64,000 nt of DNA from NCBI RefSeq assembly GCF_033436665.1, contig NZ_JAWQFO010000009.1, positions 62,001 to 126,000 on the forward strand, in the 5' to 3' direction. The stretch is from JAWQFO01 sp033436665. Lineage in GTDB: Bacteria; Pseudomonadota; Alphaproteobacteria; Rhodobacterales; Rhodobacteraceae. Positions 52,425-60,404 of the stretch are shown one piece after another (position 1 is the stretch's first letter; every line of letters starts with the position of its first letter). The notes below the pieces were generated by a model that ran no database searches, was not told where the DNA came from, and saw only the letters and a list, made by a program, of their open reading frames with translations. The position numbers and the translations under genes were made by a program.

Positions 52425-52835
52425 ATGTACGACAAGGTTCTGGTCACGCTGGCACTCGATCACGGGCTCGCGCGGCGGTTGCTCGAGATCGCACAGGGTC
52501 TCTGCGCGCCGGGTGGCGAAATCCACGCCCTGCACGTCGTCGAGGCACCCTACGGCATCGCCCAGGCCACCCAATCGGAGGAGATGGCGCGCCAGACCTT
52601 CGATCTTGCCAGCGCGCGCATGCGCGAGAAGCTTGCGGGGGCAAGCGGCGTCAAGGGGCACGTTATGGAAGGTCACGTCTACCGCAGCATCGTGACCTTC
52701 GCGCAGGATCACGGCGTTTCCTGCATTGTCCTGGGGTCGCACAAGCCCGGTCTCAGCGACTATTTCATCGGCAGCACCGCGGCGCGGATCGTGCGACACG
52801 CACCCTGTGCCGTTCACGTGCATCGCGGCGCGTGA
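52425..52835 (+). CDS. Universal stress protein (UspA family)
   Basis: A 136-residue UspA-type protein. The ATP-binding signature is near the C-terminus: LGSHKPGLSDYFIGSTAARI, with a closing CAVHVH. It lies 31 bp after the alcohol dehydrogenase, on the same strand. UspA genes often accompany TRAP transporter operons and are thought to modulate transport or stress response. Confidence 0.9.
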   Translation: MYDKVLVTLALDHGLARRLLEIAQGLCAPGGEIHALHVVEAPYGIAQATQSEEMARQTFDLASARMREKLAGASGVKGHVMEGHVYRSIVTFAQDHGVSCIVLGSHKPGLSDYFIGSTAARIVRHAPCAVHVHRGA

Positions 52836-52887
52836 CCTGCGCCGGACCAGGGGCTAGGGTGCCGCCAGCAAAAAGGCCAAGGCAGAC

Positions 52888-53394
52888 ATGAGCATAGACA
52901 AGAAAATCGTCGACACGCTGATCGCCAACGACATCTCCTTCGTGACCACCGTGCCCTGCAAGCAGCTGGCCGGTGTCATCGACGAGATCGACCGGCGCGA
53001 AGAGATATTCCACATCCCTTCCAACAAGGAAGACGAGGGCATGGGCCTGTGCGCCGGGGCCTGGATGGGCGGCAAGCGCCCGGCGATCATCATGCAGAAC
53101 ACAGCCATCGGCGTGACGATCAACACGCTGGCGACGCTGATCCAGTACTACCGCATGCCACTGCCGATGCTGATCTCCTATCGTGGAGAGCTGCGCGAGC
53201 CGGTGGCCTGCCAGGTCGAGATGGCGGTTCACACAAAGGCGCTGCTGGCGCAGATGCATATCCCGACCTACCACTTCCATCACCAGCAGGATGCCGAGGA
53301 GCTCGACACCATCCTGAAATACACCTTCATGTGCAACAAGCCGGTCGCGGTGCTGACCGACGCAAGCTTCTGGGGAGGCTACGGCGACCAATGA
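52888..53394 (+). CDS. comD: Sulfopyruvate decarboxylase alpha subunit
   Basis: A 168-residue protein matching the alpha subunit of the thiamine-diphosphate-dependent sulfopyruvate/phosphonopyruvate decarboxylase family. It carries the N-terminal FVTTVPCKQLAG and SNKEDEGMGLCAGA with the Glu that activates thiamine diphosphate. With ComE it converts 3-sulfopyruvate to sulfoacetaldehyde. It overlaps comE by 4 bases. Split subunits (alpha about 168 and beta about 185 residues) are the ComD/ComE arrangement. Confidence 0.9.
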   Translation: MSIDKKIVDTLIANDISFVTTVPCKQLAGVIDEIDRREEIFHIPSNKEDEGMGLCAGAWMGGKRPAIIMQNTAIGVTINTLATLIQYYRMPLPMLISYRGELREPVACQVEMAVHTKALLAQMHIPTYHFHHQQDAEELDTILKYTFMCNKPVAVLTDASFWGGYGDQ

Positions 53395-53945
53395 TCCGCT
53401 CCGAGATCCTGCGCGAGATCGCGCCCATCCTTCGCGACCAGCTTGTTGTCTGCAACATCGGCATCCCGAGCCAGGAGTTGCACGCCATCGACGACCAGCC
53501 GAGCAATTTCTACATGCTGGGCACGATGGGGCTGGCCTCGTCCATCGGCCTTGGCCTTGCGCTTTCGCAACCCAAGACGGTCATCGTCATCGACGGTGAC
53601 GGCTCTGTGCTGACCAACCTCGGCACGCTGCCAACCATCGCCAACAACGTGGCCGACAACTACATCCTGATGATCATCGACAACGGCAGCTACGGCTCGA
53701 CTGGCGACCAGCCGACCTATACCGGCAAGAAGACCTCGCTTGCCGGGATGGCCCGCGCGGCGGGCTGCGAGAATGTGGTCGAGGTGCGCGACGTCGATAC
53801 CGGCGCGGCGCTGCAAGAGGCCATCGACGGCGGCAGGATGACCGTGATGGTGGTCAAGTGCGACAGCGGCAACGCGAAGATGCCGGTGATCACAATGGAC
53901 CCGGTGGTGATCCGCGACCGGTTCATGGCAGCGGTTCGGGGCTGA
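53391..53945 (+). CDS. comE: Sulfopyruvate decarboxylase beta subunit
   Basis: A 184-residue ThDP-binding subunit: GDGSVLTNLGTLPTIANN, followed by MIIDNGSYGSTGDQPT, forms the Mg-ThDP site. It works with ComD as an alpha/beta decarboxylase. Phosphonopyruvate decarboxylase (Ppd) is a relative but is a single chain; no phosphonate genes are near. Starts at ATG 53391 overlapping the comD stop. Its product sulfoacetaldehyde would be used by Xsc, which is not in this window. Confidence 0.9.
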   Translation: MIRSEILREIAPILRDQLVVCNIGIPSQELHAIDDQPSNFYMLGTMGLASSIGLGLALSQPKTVIVIDGDGSVLTNLGTLPTIANNVADNYILMIIDNGSYGSTGDQPTYTGKKTSLAGMARAAGCENVVEVRDVDTGAALQEAIDGGRMTVMVVKCDSGNAKMPVITMDPVVIRDRFMAAVRG

Positions 53946-54036
53946 CCGACAGCAGGGACCGAAGCGCGGGTCACGCAATGCACAACTGGCGCCCCACCGC
54001 ATCGTCGCCATTGCCGCTCACCGGGGCAGCGGCTAA

Positions 54037-54048
54037 CATGCTAGAATG
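54037..54048. promoter_or_regulatory. Operator CATnCTAGnATG, copy 1
   Basis: The perfect palindrome CATGCTAGAATG with a rare CTAG core. Its last three bases are the ATG of the GntR gene at 54046. A second copy is at 58467. Probable autoregulatory site of that GntR protein. Confidence 0.7.
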
Positions 54049-54777
54049 TCATCGACACCCTCGCAGTCGGAGAACGACGACGCCGGTCCGGTTCGTTTCG
54101 GACCGCTCGAGGAGTTTCCGGGCTCGCTGGCCAGCAAGGTCTACCACAGCCTCAAGCACGCGATCCTGTCGATGGCGATCCGGCCCGGGGAGATCCTGCG
54201 CAAGGGCGACATCTGCAGCCAGCTCAACGTCTCGCGCAGCCCGGTCTCGGAAGCGATGACGCGGCTGGCCGGCGAGGGGCTGGTCGACGTCGTGCCGCAG
54301 GCCGGGACCTTCGTGTCGCATTTCTCGATGAAGGAAATCCGCGAAGGCGCCTTCCTGCGCGAGGCGCTCGAACTGCAGGCGATCGAGCAGGTCGCCGAGA
54401 CCATCACCGAGGACCAGCTGAAACAGTTGCGCCGGAATTTGCGCGTGCAGGAGGCGCTTGTCGCCGACGGCGATTTCACCGGGTTCTACGAGCTCGATTC
54501 CGAAATGCACGACCTGATCATGTCCTTCACCGGCTTTCACCGCGTCGCCCAGATCGCCGAGACGAGCTGGTTGCAGGTCAATCGCGCGCGCCAGCTGGTG
54601 CTGCCCGATCACGGAAGGGTCGAGGAGACACTTGCGGAACACCGGCGCATCCTCGATGCGCTCGAGGCGCGGGACCCCGAGGCCGCGCGGGCCGCGACAC
54701 GCGCGCATTTGCGCCAGCTGATCTGCCGCCTCGAGCCACTCGAACGCAAGCACCCGGAGCTTTTCCAGTCCAAATGA
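54046..54777 (+). CDS. GntR-family regulator (FCD type) 3
   Basis: A 243-residue GntR/FCD regulator with a winged helix at about 28-95 (DICSQLNVSRSPVSEAMTRL) and a helical effector domain. The ATG overlaps a palindrome that occurs again in the promoter region at 58.45 kb, pointing to control of both the genes after it and the AKR/BtpA arms. It overlaps the next gene by 4 bases. Confidence 0.87.
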   Translation: MSSTPSQSENDDAGPVRFGPLEEFPGSLASKVYHSLKHAILSMAIRPGEILRKGDICSQLNVSRSPVSEAMTRLAGEGLVDVVPQAGTFVSHFSMKEIREGAFLREALELQAIEQVAETITEDQLKQLRRNLRVQEALVADGDFTGFYELDSEMHDLIMSFTGFHRVAQIAETSWLQVNRARQLVLPDHGRVEETLAEHRRILDALEARDPEAARAATRAHLRQLICRLEPLERKHPELFQSK

Positions 54778-55751
54778 TCCGTCCGAACCGTCCCCGCTAT
54801 GCCGCGCGTCTCAACGCCTTCAAGACCCTCGTCACGGGGCGCGCCACCTCGTCCGACATGATCGCGCAGGCCGGGCGGGTCGGCGGGCTAGACGCTGCCG
54901 ACCTGAACTATCCCGATCATTTCGACGAGACATCGCCCAAGGAGCTGTCCCGGCGGCTTGGCGACGCGGGTCTGGCGCTCAACGGGCTCGCGATGCGCTA
55001 CTACACCGACCCCGGCTTCAAGCTTGGCGCCTTCACCCATCCCGACCGCGACGTGCGGCGCGCGGCCATCGACCTGACCAAGCGCGGCATCGACGCGGGG
55101 CAGGAGATGGGCGGTCGCCTGATGACGCTCTGGATGGGCCAGGACGGGTTCGACTATGCCTTCCAGATGGACTACGCGCGCGCCTGGGATGACACCGTGG
55201 CCGCCATTACCGAGGTCTGCGACCACGCGCCCGAGGTCGACATCGCCATCGAGTACAAACCCAACGAACCGCGTGCCTACGCGCTGATGCCCGATATCGG
55301 CACCACGCTGCTGGCCTGCCGCGAGGTCGCCCGGCCCAACCTAGGTGTCACACTCGACTTCGCGCATGTGCTCTACGCCGACGAGATGCCGGCCCATTCG
55401 GCGGCGCTGATCGCGCGGCATTCACGGCTCCTGGGGCTGCATCTCAACGACGGCTACGGCAAACGCGACGACGGACTGATGGCGGGGTCCGTGCATCCTG
55501 TGCAGACCGTCGAACTGCTCGTCGAGATGCTGCGGCAGGGTTATGACGGCGTGATCTACTTCGACACCTTTCCCGATCACGGCGGCCTCGACCCGATCGC
55601 GGAGGCGGGGACAAACGTGGCGCTTATCAAGCGCCTGCGCGCGGTGGCCGAAAGCCTCGCGGACGATGCCGACCTCGCGGCGGCCATTGCGCGGCAGGAC
55701 GCCGCCGCCTCGACCCGGATCGTCGCCGCGGCGCTTTACGGCGTGACATGA
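54774..55751 (+). CDS. Xylose-isomerase-like TIM-barrel sugar isomerase/epimerase
   Basis: A 325-residue protein of the AP endonuclease 2/xylose isomerase-like superfamily. Metal-binding residues are suggested by the Glu in AIEYKPNE, Asp-x-x-His in LDFAHVL, HLNDG and the late Asp in YFDTFPDHGG. The set resembles L-rhamnose isomerase or hydroxypyruvate isomerase-type barrels. It is coupled to gntR upstream and the PfkB kinase downstream. Which sugar it acts on is unknown. Confidence 0.8.
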   Translation: MIRPNRPRYAARLNAFKTLVTGRATSSDMIAQAGRVGGLDAADLNYPDHFDETSPKELSRRLGDAGLALNGLAMRYYTDPGFKLGAFTHPDRDVRRAAIDLTKRGIDAGQEMGGRLMTLWMGQDGFDYAFQMDYARAWDDTVAAITEVCDHAPEVDIAIEYKPNEPRAYALMPDIGTTLLACREVARPNLGVTLDFAHVLYADEMPAHSAALIARHSRLLGLHLNDGYGKRDDGLMAGSVHPVQTVELLVEMLRQGYDGVIYFDTFPDHGGLDPIAEAGTNVALIKRLRAVAESLADDADLAAAIARQDAAASTRIVAAALYGVT

Positions 55752-56593
55752 GCCTTCTCGTCGTCGGCGCGCTGCATTGGGACGTCGTGGTGCAGGCGGA
55801 CCGGATGCCGCGCCTCGACGAGACGCTCGCGGGACAGTCGGTCGCCTACCGGTTCGGCGGCAAGGGCGGCAACCAGGCCATCGCCGCCGCGCGCTCAGGA
55901 TGCAAGACCGCCTTCGCCGGCCGGATCGGCGCGGATGACGCGGGACAGGCGATGCGAAAGGAGCTGATCTCCGCGGGCATCGACGTGTCGCGATTGCAGA
56001 AGGGGGCGGGCGCTTCGGGGATGAGCGTGGCGATCACGGTTGCGGGCGGGGAGTATGGCGCGGTCATCGTGTCCGGTGAGAACCGTGAGATCGGCGCGGG
56101 TTCCATAACGCTGCCAATGGACTGCCGCATCGTGCTGATGCAGAACGAGCTGGCACCGCAAATGCTTCCCGCGATGGCGCGCAAGGCCAGCGACGCCGGT
56201 GCCGAACTCTGGCTCAACGCGGCTCCGGCGGATGGTCTGGGACCGGACGACCTGCGTTGCGTCGACGTGCTGATCGTCAACCGCATCGAGGCAGCGGACC
56301 TGTTTGGCATGGTGCCGGGCGACCGCAAGCCGGCCGATCTTGTAGCCGCGCTGCGAGATATTGCGCCGAAGGCGCGCGTGGTAGTGACCCTCGGGGCAGA
56401 CGGCGTGGCCTTCTCTACCGCAAGCGGCGTGGAATGTGCGGCAGCCCCGAAAATCGTACCGGTGTCGATGCACGGTGCCGGGGATGTCTTCGTGGGCACG
56501 CTCGCCGCGGCAAGCCTGCGCGGCGAGAGCTTCGCCGCGGCCATCGCCACGGCGCAGCAGGCGGCCGCGGGGCATGTCGCTCAGATCCGGTAG
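55748..56593 (+). CDS. PfkB-family sugar kinase
   Basis: A 281-residue ribokinase-type kinase. N-terminal signature GGKGGNQA at 37-44; the second signature HGAGDVFVGTL carries the catalytic base D246. It phosphorylates a sugar or nucleoside; the substrate is not defined. It overlaps the upstream isomerase by 4 bases and the 3' end of the convergent amidohydrolase gene by 13 bp. Confidence 0.88.
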   Translation: MSLLVVGALHWDVVVQADRMPRLDETLAGQSVAYRFGGKGGNQAIAAARSGCKTAFAGRIGADDAGQAMRKELISAGIDVSRLQKGAGASGMSVAITVAGGEYGAVIVSGENREIGAGSITLPMDCRIVLMQNELAPQMLPAMARKASDAGAELWLNAAPADGLGPDDLRCVDVLIVNRIEAADLFGMVPGDRKPADLVAALRDIAPKARVVVTLGADGVAFSTASGVECAAAPKIVPVSMHGAGDVFVGTLAAASLRGESFAAAIATAQQAAAGHVAQIR

Positions 56594-57411
56594 AACGCCT
56601 GCGCTGTGCCGCCGAAGATCGCCGACCGATCGCTTTCCGGGAGGCCCGAGGTCAGCGCCTCGGCGGCCTCGATCCAGTCGGTATAGCTCGCCTCGAGCTG
56701 GCAGACCGGCCAGTCCGACCCCCACATCAGCCGGTCCGGTCCGAAGACCTCGAAAAGATGCTCGGCGTAAGGGCGCAGAGCCTCGAGCGTCCAGCCGTCG
56801 CATTCGGTGACCAACCCGGAGAATTTGCAGACAGCGCGGGTATCCTCGGCCAGCGCGCGCATCCCGTCCGCCCAGTGGCTATACGTATGCTCGGAATGGT
56901 CCCGGATCTGCGGCTTCATGCAATGATCGATGACCGTCCGCAGCTCCGTGTAGCGTGTGAGGATCGTGTGGAAGTTCTTCAGGTGCTGCGGAAAACCGAG
57001 CGCATCGAAGGTCAGGTCCAGGTCGACCAGGGCTTCGAACCCCCATTGCACGTCGTCGCGCAGCATCCAGTCGACATCCGGGATGTCCTGGATCATCGGC
57101 CGCACGCCGGCGAACTTCGGGTGGTGGCGCAGCCTCTCGAGATGCGCGCGGTGCGCGGGCTGCTCGAAGTCGACCCAGCCGACCACTGCCGCGACCGTTT
57201 CGGAGGCATCGGCGATGCCCAGCATGTATTCGGTTTCCTCGACAGTGGCCGCCGCCTGAACCAGCACCGTCCGGTCGATCCCATGCTTGCGCAGCGTCGC
57301 CTCGAGGTCGCGCGGATGGTAGGGCCGCGCGAGCGTGGCGTTGTCCATCGGCATCCAGTCGTAATCGCCGCGCGCGGGCTGCCAGTAATGCTGGTGGGCG
57401 TCTATCCGCAT
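56581..57411 (-). CDS. Amidohydrolase-family lactonase (fuconolactonase-like)
   Basis: A 276-residue TIM-barrel hydrolase of the amidohydrolase 2 family (COG3618 type). The first metal motif IDAHQHYW, the middle VIDHCMKPQI and late WGSDWPVC are present. Members include L-fuconolactone and L-rhamnonolactone hydrolases. With the adjacent AKR gene, which could make the lactone, it forms an aldose to aldonate route. It starts one base after the AKR stop. Confidence 0.87.
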   Translation of the reverse strand: MRIDAHQHYWQPARGDYDWMPMDNATLARPYHPRDLEATLRKHGIDRTVLVQAAATVEETEYMLGIADASETVAAVVGWVDFEQPAHRAHLERLRHHPKFAGVRPMIQDIPDVDWMLRDDVQWGFEALVDLDLTFDALGFPQHLKNFHTILTRYTELRTVIDHCMKPQIRDHSEHTYSHWADGMRALAEDTRAVCKFSGLVTECDGWTLEALRPYAEHLFEVFGPDRLMWGSDWPVCQLEASYTDWIEAAEALTSGLPESDRSAIFGGTAQAFYRI

Positions 57412-57412
57412 G

Positions 57413-58444
57413 TCAGGGCTCCACCGGTGCGTCCTGCCGCATCAACCCGGCCTCTTTCAGATCAGCCCAGACGGTCGGCGGGATGTCCGCGCGTGCGGCG
57501 GCGACATTGCCGTCCATCTCGGCCACGCCCTGTCCGCCGGGAATGACCGAGACCACCGCGGGATGGCGCAGCGGGAACTGGAAGGCGGCGTCGACCAGGC
57601 GCACATTGTGCGACTTGCAGACCTCTTCGATGCGTCCCACGCGTTCGAGGATTTCGGGCGGGGCGGGGTCGTAGTTGTAGTACGCGCCCGGCTTCGGCCC
57701 GGTGGCGAGCACGCCGGAATTATAGGGCCCGCCGATCACGATGCCGATCCCGCGTTCGGTGGCGAGCGGCAGGAAGGACTCCAGCGCCTCCTGCTCCAGC
57801 AGCGTGTAGCGCCCGGCCAGCAGGAAGAGGTCGAAGTCGCCGCGCTCGGTCAGCCACTGGCAGGGCTCCCATTCGTTCACGCCGGCGCCGAAGGCCGCGA
57901 TCACGCCTTCCTCGCGCAGCTTCAGCAGCGCCTCGTAGCCGCCCTGCATCAGCTCTTCGAGCCGCTCCTCGAGAGCCTCGCGGCTGCCGTGGTTGAAGAC
58001 GTCGAGGTCATGCGCATAGAGGATGTCGATCCGGTCGATGCCGAGCCGTTCGAGGCTGAACTCGACCGAGCGCATCACGCCGTCATAGCCGTAGTCGTAG
58101 ACTTCCGTGCGGGACGGAACGTCGAACCACTTGCCGTGCCCGTCGCGCTTTTCGGGCGTGGTCACCCGCAGCAGCCGCCCGATCTTGGTCGAGAGCACGT
58201 ATTCGTCGCGCGGCTTGTCGCGCAGGAAGCGGTTGAGGCGGGTCTCGGACAGGCCGAGCCCGTACAGCGGCGCGGTGTCGTAGTAGCGGATCCCCGCCTC
58301 CCAGGCGCGGTCGAGGATGTCCTGCGCGGTCTCGTCCGAGATCGCGCGGTAGAGATTGCCCAGCGGCGCGGTGCCGAACCCCAATTCCGTGAAGGTGAGA
58401 CCGCCGTTTCCGTGACGGTCCCAGTGTCGTGTCTTGATGGTCAT
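57413..58444 (-). CDS. Aldo/keto reductase (D-threo-aldose 1-dehydrogenase-like)
   Basis: A 343-residue AKR with tetrad D56, Y61, K87 and H145. The opening GFGTAPLGNLYRAISDE matches the D-threo-aldose/L-fucose dehydrogenase and pyridoxal dehydrogenase group. It would oxidise an aldose to a lactone, which the adjacent lactonase opens. It is divergent from the BtpA operon, with a CATnCTAGnATG site in between, and co-transcribed with the lactonase. Confidence 0.87.
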   Translation of the reverse strand: MTIKTRHWDRHGNGGLTFTELGFGTAPLGNLYRAISDETAQDILDRAWEAGIRYYDTAPLYGLGLSETRLNRFLRDKPRDEYVLSTKIGRLLRVTTPEKRDGHGKWFDVPSRTEVYDYGYDGVMRSVEFSLERLGIDRIDILYAHDLDVFNHGSREALEERLEELMQGGYEALLKLREEGVIAAFGAGVNEWEPCQWLTERGDFDLFLLAGRYTLLEQEALESFLPLATERGIGIVIGGPYNSGVLATGPKPGAYYNYDPAPPEILERVGRIEEVCKSHNVRLVDAAFQFPLRHPAVVSVIPGGQGVAEMDGNVAAARADIPPTVWADLKEAGLMRQDAPVEP

Positions 58445-58466
58445 GTATGCCGATCCTCCGGACTGA

Positions 58467-58478
58467 CATGCTAGTATG
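58467..58478. promoter_or_regulatory. Operator CATnCTAGnATG, copy 2
   Basis: CATGCTAGTATG, differing from copy 1 by one base of the free position. It lies in the 92 bp gap between the AKR and BtpA starts and could control both arms. Links this operon to the GntR protein at 54046. Confidence 0.7.
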
Positions 58479-58536
58479 AAAACCGGTGGACTGCACCCTC
58501 CGAATGCGCGAGGCTCACGCCGCGGGAGGAATTTTC

Positions 58537-59340
58537 ATGAGCCGTTTCCACGACCTGTTCGGCACGACGAAGCCGGTGATCGCGATGGTGCATTTCGGCG
58601 CGCTGCCAGGCGCGCCGCTGCATGACGCCGAGGCCGGGCTCGACGGGCTGGTCGCCGGAGCGCACGCCGATCTCGACGCGCTTCAGGCCGCCGGAGTGGA
58701 CGCGGTGATGTTCGGCAACGAGAACGACCGGCCCTACGAGCTTGAGGTCGACGTAGCCTCGACGGCCGCCATGGCCTATGTCATCGGCCGCGTGGCCGAG
58801 CGGGTGACGGTGCCTTTCGGCGTCAACGTGCTCTGGGACCCGCAGGCGACGATGGCGCTGGCCGCGGCGACCGGGGCGTCCTTCGCGCGCGAGATCTTCA
58901 CCGGGCTTTACGCCAGCGACATGGGGCTCTGGGCGCCCGACGCCGGCAAGGCGATCCGCTACCGCAACCGGCTGGGCCGGTCCGACCTCGTGACGCTCTA
59001 CAACGTCAGCGCCGAATTCGCAGGCTCGCTCGACCCGCGCCCGCTGGCCGAACGCGCGCGATCTGCCGTATTCAGCGCGGTGCCCGACGCGGTGCTGGTT
59101 TCGGGCCAGATCACGGGCGAGGCGGCAAAGATGGAGGATCTCGAAGCGGTGAAGGCCGCGCTGCCGGATGTGCCCGTGCTTGCCAATACCGGGGTCAAGC
59201 ATGACACGGTTGCGGACGTCTTCGCCATTGCCGACGGCTGTATCGTCGGCTCGGCGCTGAAGGTCGACGGCGATACCTGGAAGCCGGTCGATGCCGACCG
59301 CGCGCGCGACTTCATGGCAAAGGCAAAGTCGGCGCGATGA
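58537..59340 (+). CDS. BtpA/SgcQ-family protein
   Basis: A 267-residue protein of the BtpA family, a TIM-barrel fold. It shows MVHFGALPGAP at the start, GVDAVMFGNENDRPY in the middle and the phosphate-binding-like NTGV, GCIVGSALK near the end. BtpA was first linked to photosystem I in cyanobacteria; E. coli SgcQ is a member in a sugar gene cluster. No reaction is established. GGAGGAA precedes ATG 58537. First gene of a four-gene operon with 4-base overlaps. Confidence 0.85.
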   Translation: MSRFHDLFGTTKPVIAMVHFGALPGAPLHDAEAGLDGLVAGAHADLDALQAAGVDAVMFGNENDRPYELEVDVASTAAMAYVIGRVAERVTVPFGVNVLWDPQATMALAAATGASFAREIFTGLYASDMGLWAPDAGKAIRYRNRLGRSDLVTLYNVSAEFAGSLDPRPLAERARSAVFSAVPDAVLVSGQITGEAAKMEDLEAVKAALPDVPVLANTGVKHDTVADVFAIADGCIVGSALKVDGDTWKPVDADRARDFMAKAKSAR

Positions 59341-60404
59341 TCCGCGACGACCTCAAGGCGCTGATGCGAGTCCCCGGCCTCTCGGGCTTTGAGGACCGCG
59401 TCGCCGCGGCGATCCGCGCGCGCCTGCCGGTCGACGCAAAAAGCGACCGGATGGGCAACCTGATCGCCACCTTCGAGGGCGCAGGGCCCTCGGTGATGCT
59501 CTTCACGCATATGGACCAGCTCGGTTTCGTGGTCCGCAAGATCGAGGAAAACGGATTTGTCCGCGTGCACAGGCTCGGCGGCGTGCCGGAGCGCGCGCTG
59601 GCCAGCCAGCAGGTCGTGCTGTCGGTGCCCGACGGCGATCTGCCCGGCGTGATCGCCAACAAGATGCACCATGCGACCACACCGGACGAGAAGTACCGCG
59701 TGCTTCCGGCGCCTGAAATCTTGATCGACGCGGGCTTTTCCAGCAAGGCCGAGGCCGAGGCCGCCGGGGTTCGCATCGGCACGCCGGTCACCTTCGCGCC
59801 CAACGTGGTCGAACTGGCCGGAGGCCGCATCGCCGGGACTTCGGTGGACGACCGTGCAGGCTGCGCGGTGCTGATCGACGTGGCAAAGCGGATCGCCGAG
59901 GCGCCGCCGGGACCAACGGTGCATGTCGTCTTCTCGACGCAGGAAGAGTTCAACCTGCGCGGCGCACTCACCGCGGCGCAGGCGCTGAAGCCCGACATCG
60001 CGATCCAGGTCGATCTGATGATGGCCTGTGACACACCTGACATGACGCACCTGGGCGAGATGGTGCTGGGCGGTGGGCCGGGCATCAGCCTGATGAGCTT
60101 TCACGGGCGCGGCACGCTCAACGGTGTGTTGCCCCATCCCGGTCTCGTGGCGCTGGCCGAACAAAGCGCCGAGGCCGAGGGTCTGCCGCTGCAACGTTCG
60201 GCACAGGTCGGTGTGCTGACGGATCTGTCTTATGTCCAGCTCGTGGGCGCGGGGGTCGCGGCACTCGATGTCGGGTTCCCGATGCGCTACTCGCACTCCA
60301 GTCTCGAGGTCTGCGACCCGGCGGATCTCGATGCCCTGTCGCGCCTTCTGGTGCGGATGCTTGCCGGAATCGGTCCGGAGTTCCCGCTGGAGCGTTTCGC
60401 GTGA
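59337..60404 (+). CDS. M42-family metallohydrolase (SgcX-like)
   Basis: A 355-residue M42 (endoglucanase/aminopeptidase) family enzyme. The dinuclear metal set appears complete: H58, D60, D172, E203/E204, D226 and H320. SgcX and FrvX are M42 members in sugar clusters. A peptidase role is not suggested here; cleavage of an amide or glycosidic conjugate is a guess. It overlaps BtpA and FGGY genes by 4 bases. Confidence 0.87.
   Translation: MIRDDLKALMRVPGLSGFEDRVAAAIRARLPVDAKSDRMGNLIATFEGAGPSVMLFTHMDQLGFVVRKIEENGFVRVHRLGGVPERALASQQVVLSVPDGDLPGVIANKMHHATTPDEKYRVLPAPEILIDAGFSSKAEAEAAGVRIGTPVTFAPNVVELAGGRIAGTSVDDRAGCAVLIDVAKRIAEAPPGPTVHVVFSTQEEFNLRGALTAAQALKPDIAIQVDLMMACDTPDMTHLGEMVLGGGPGISLMSFHGRGTLNGVLPHPGLVALAEQSAEAEGLPLQRSAQVGVLTDLSYVQLVGAGVAALDVGFPMRYSHSSLEVCDPADLDALSRLLVRMLAGIGPEFPLERFA

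Noticed and set aside
53391..53945. Acetolactate synthase or phosphonopyruvate decarboxylase
   Set aside because: Two short split subunits match ComD/ComE; acetolactate synthase is far longer, and phosphonate genes are absent.
59337..60404. A peptide-degrading aminopeptidase or cellulase
   Set aside because: Metal residues fit M42, but the operon is for sugar uptake and phosphorylation; the family name does not define the reaction.
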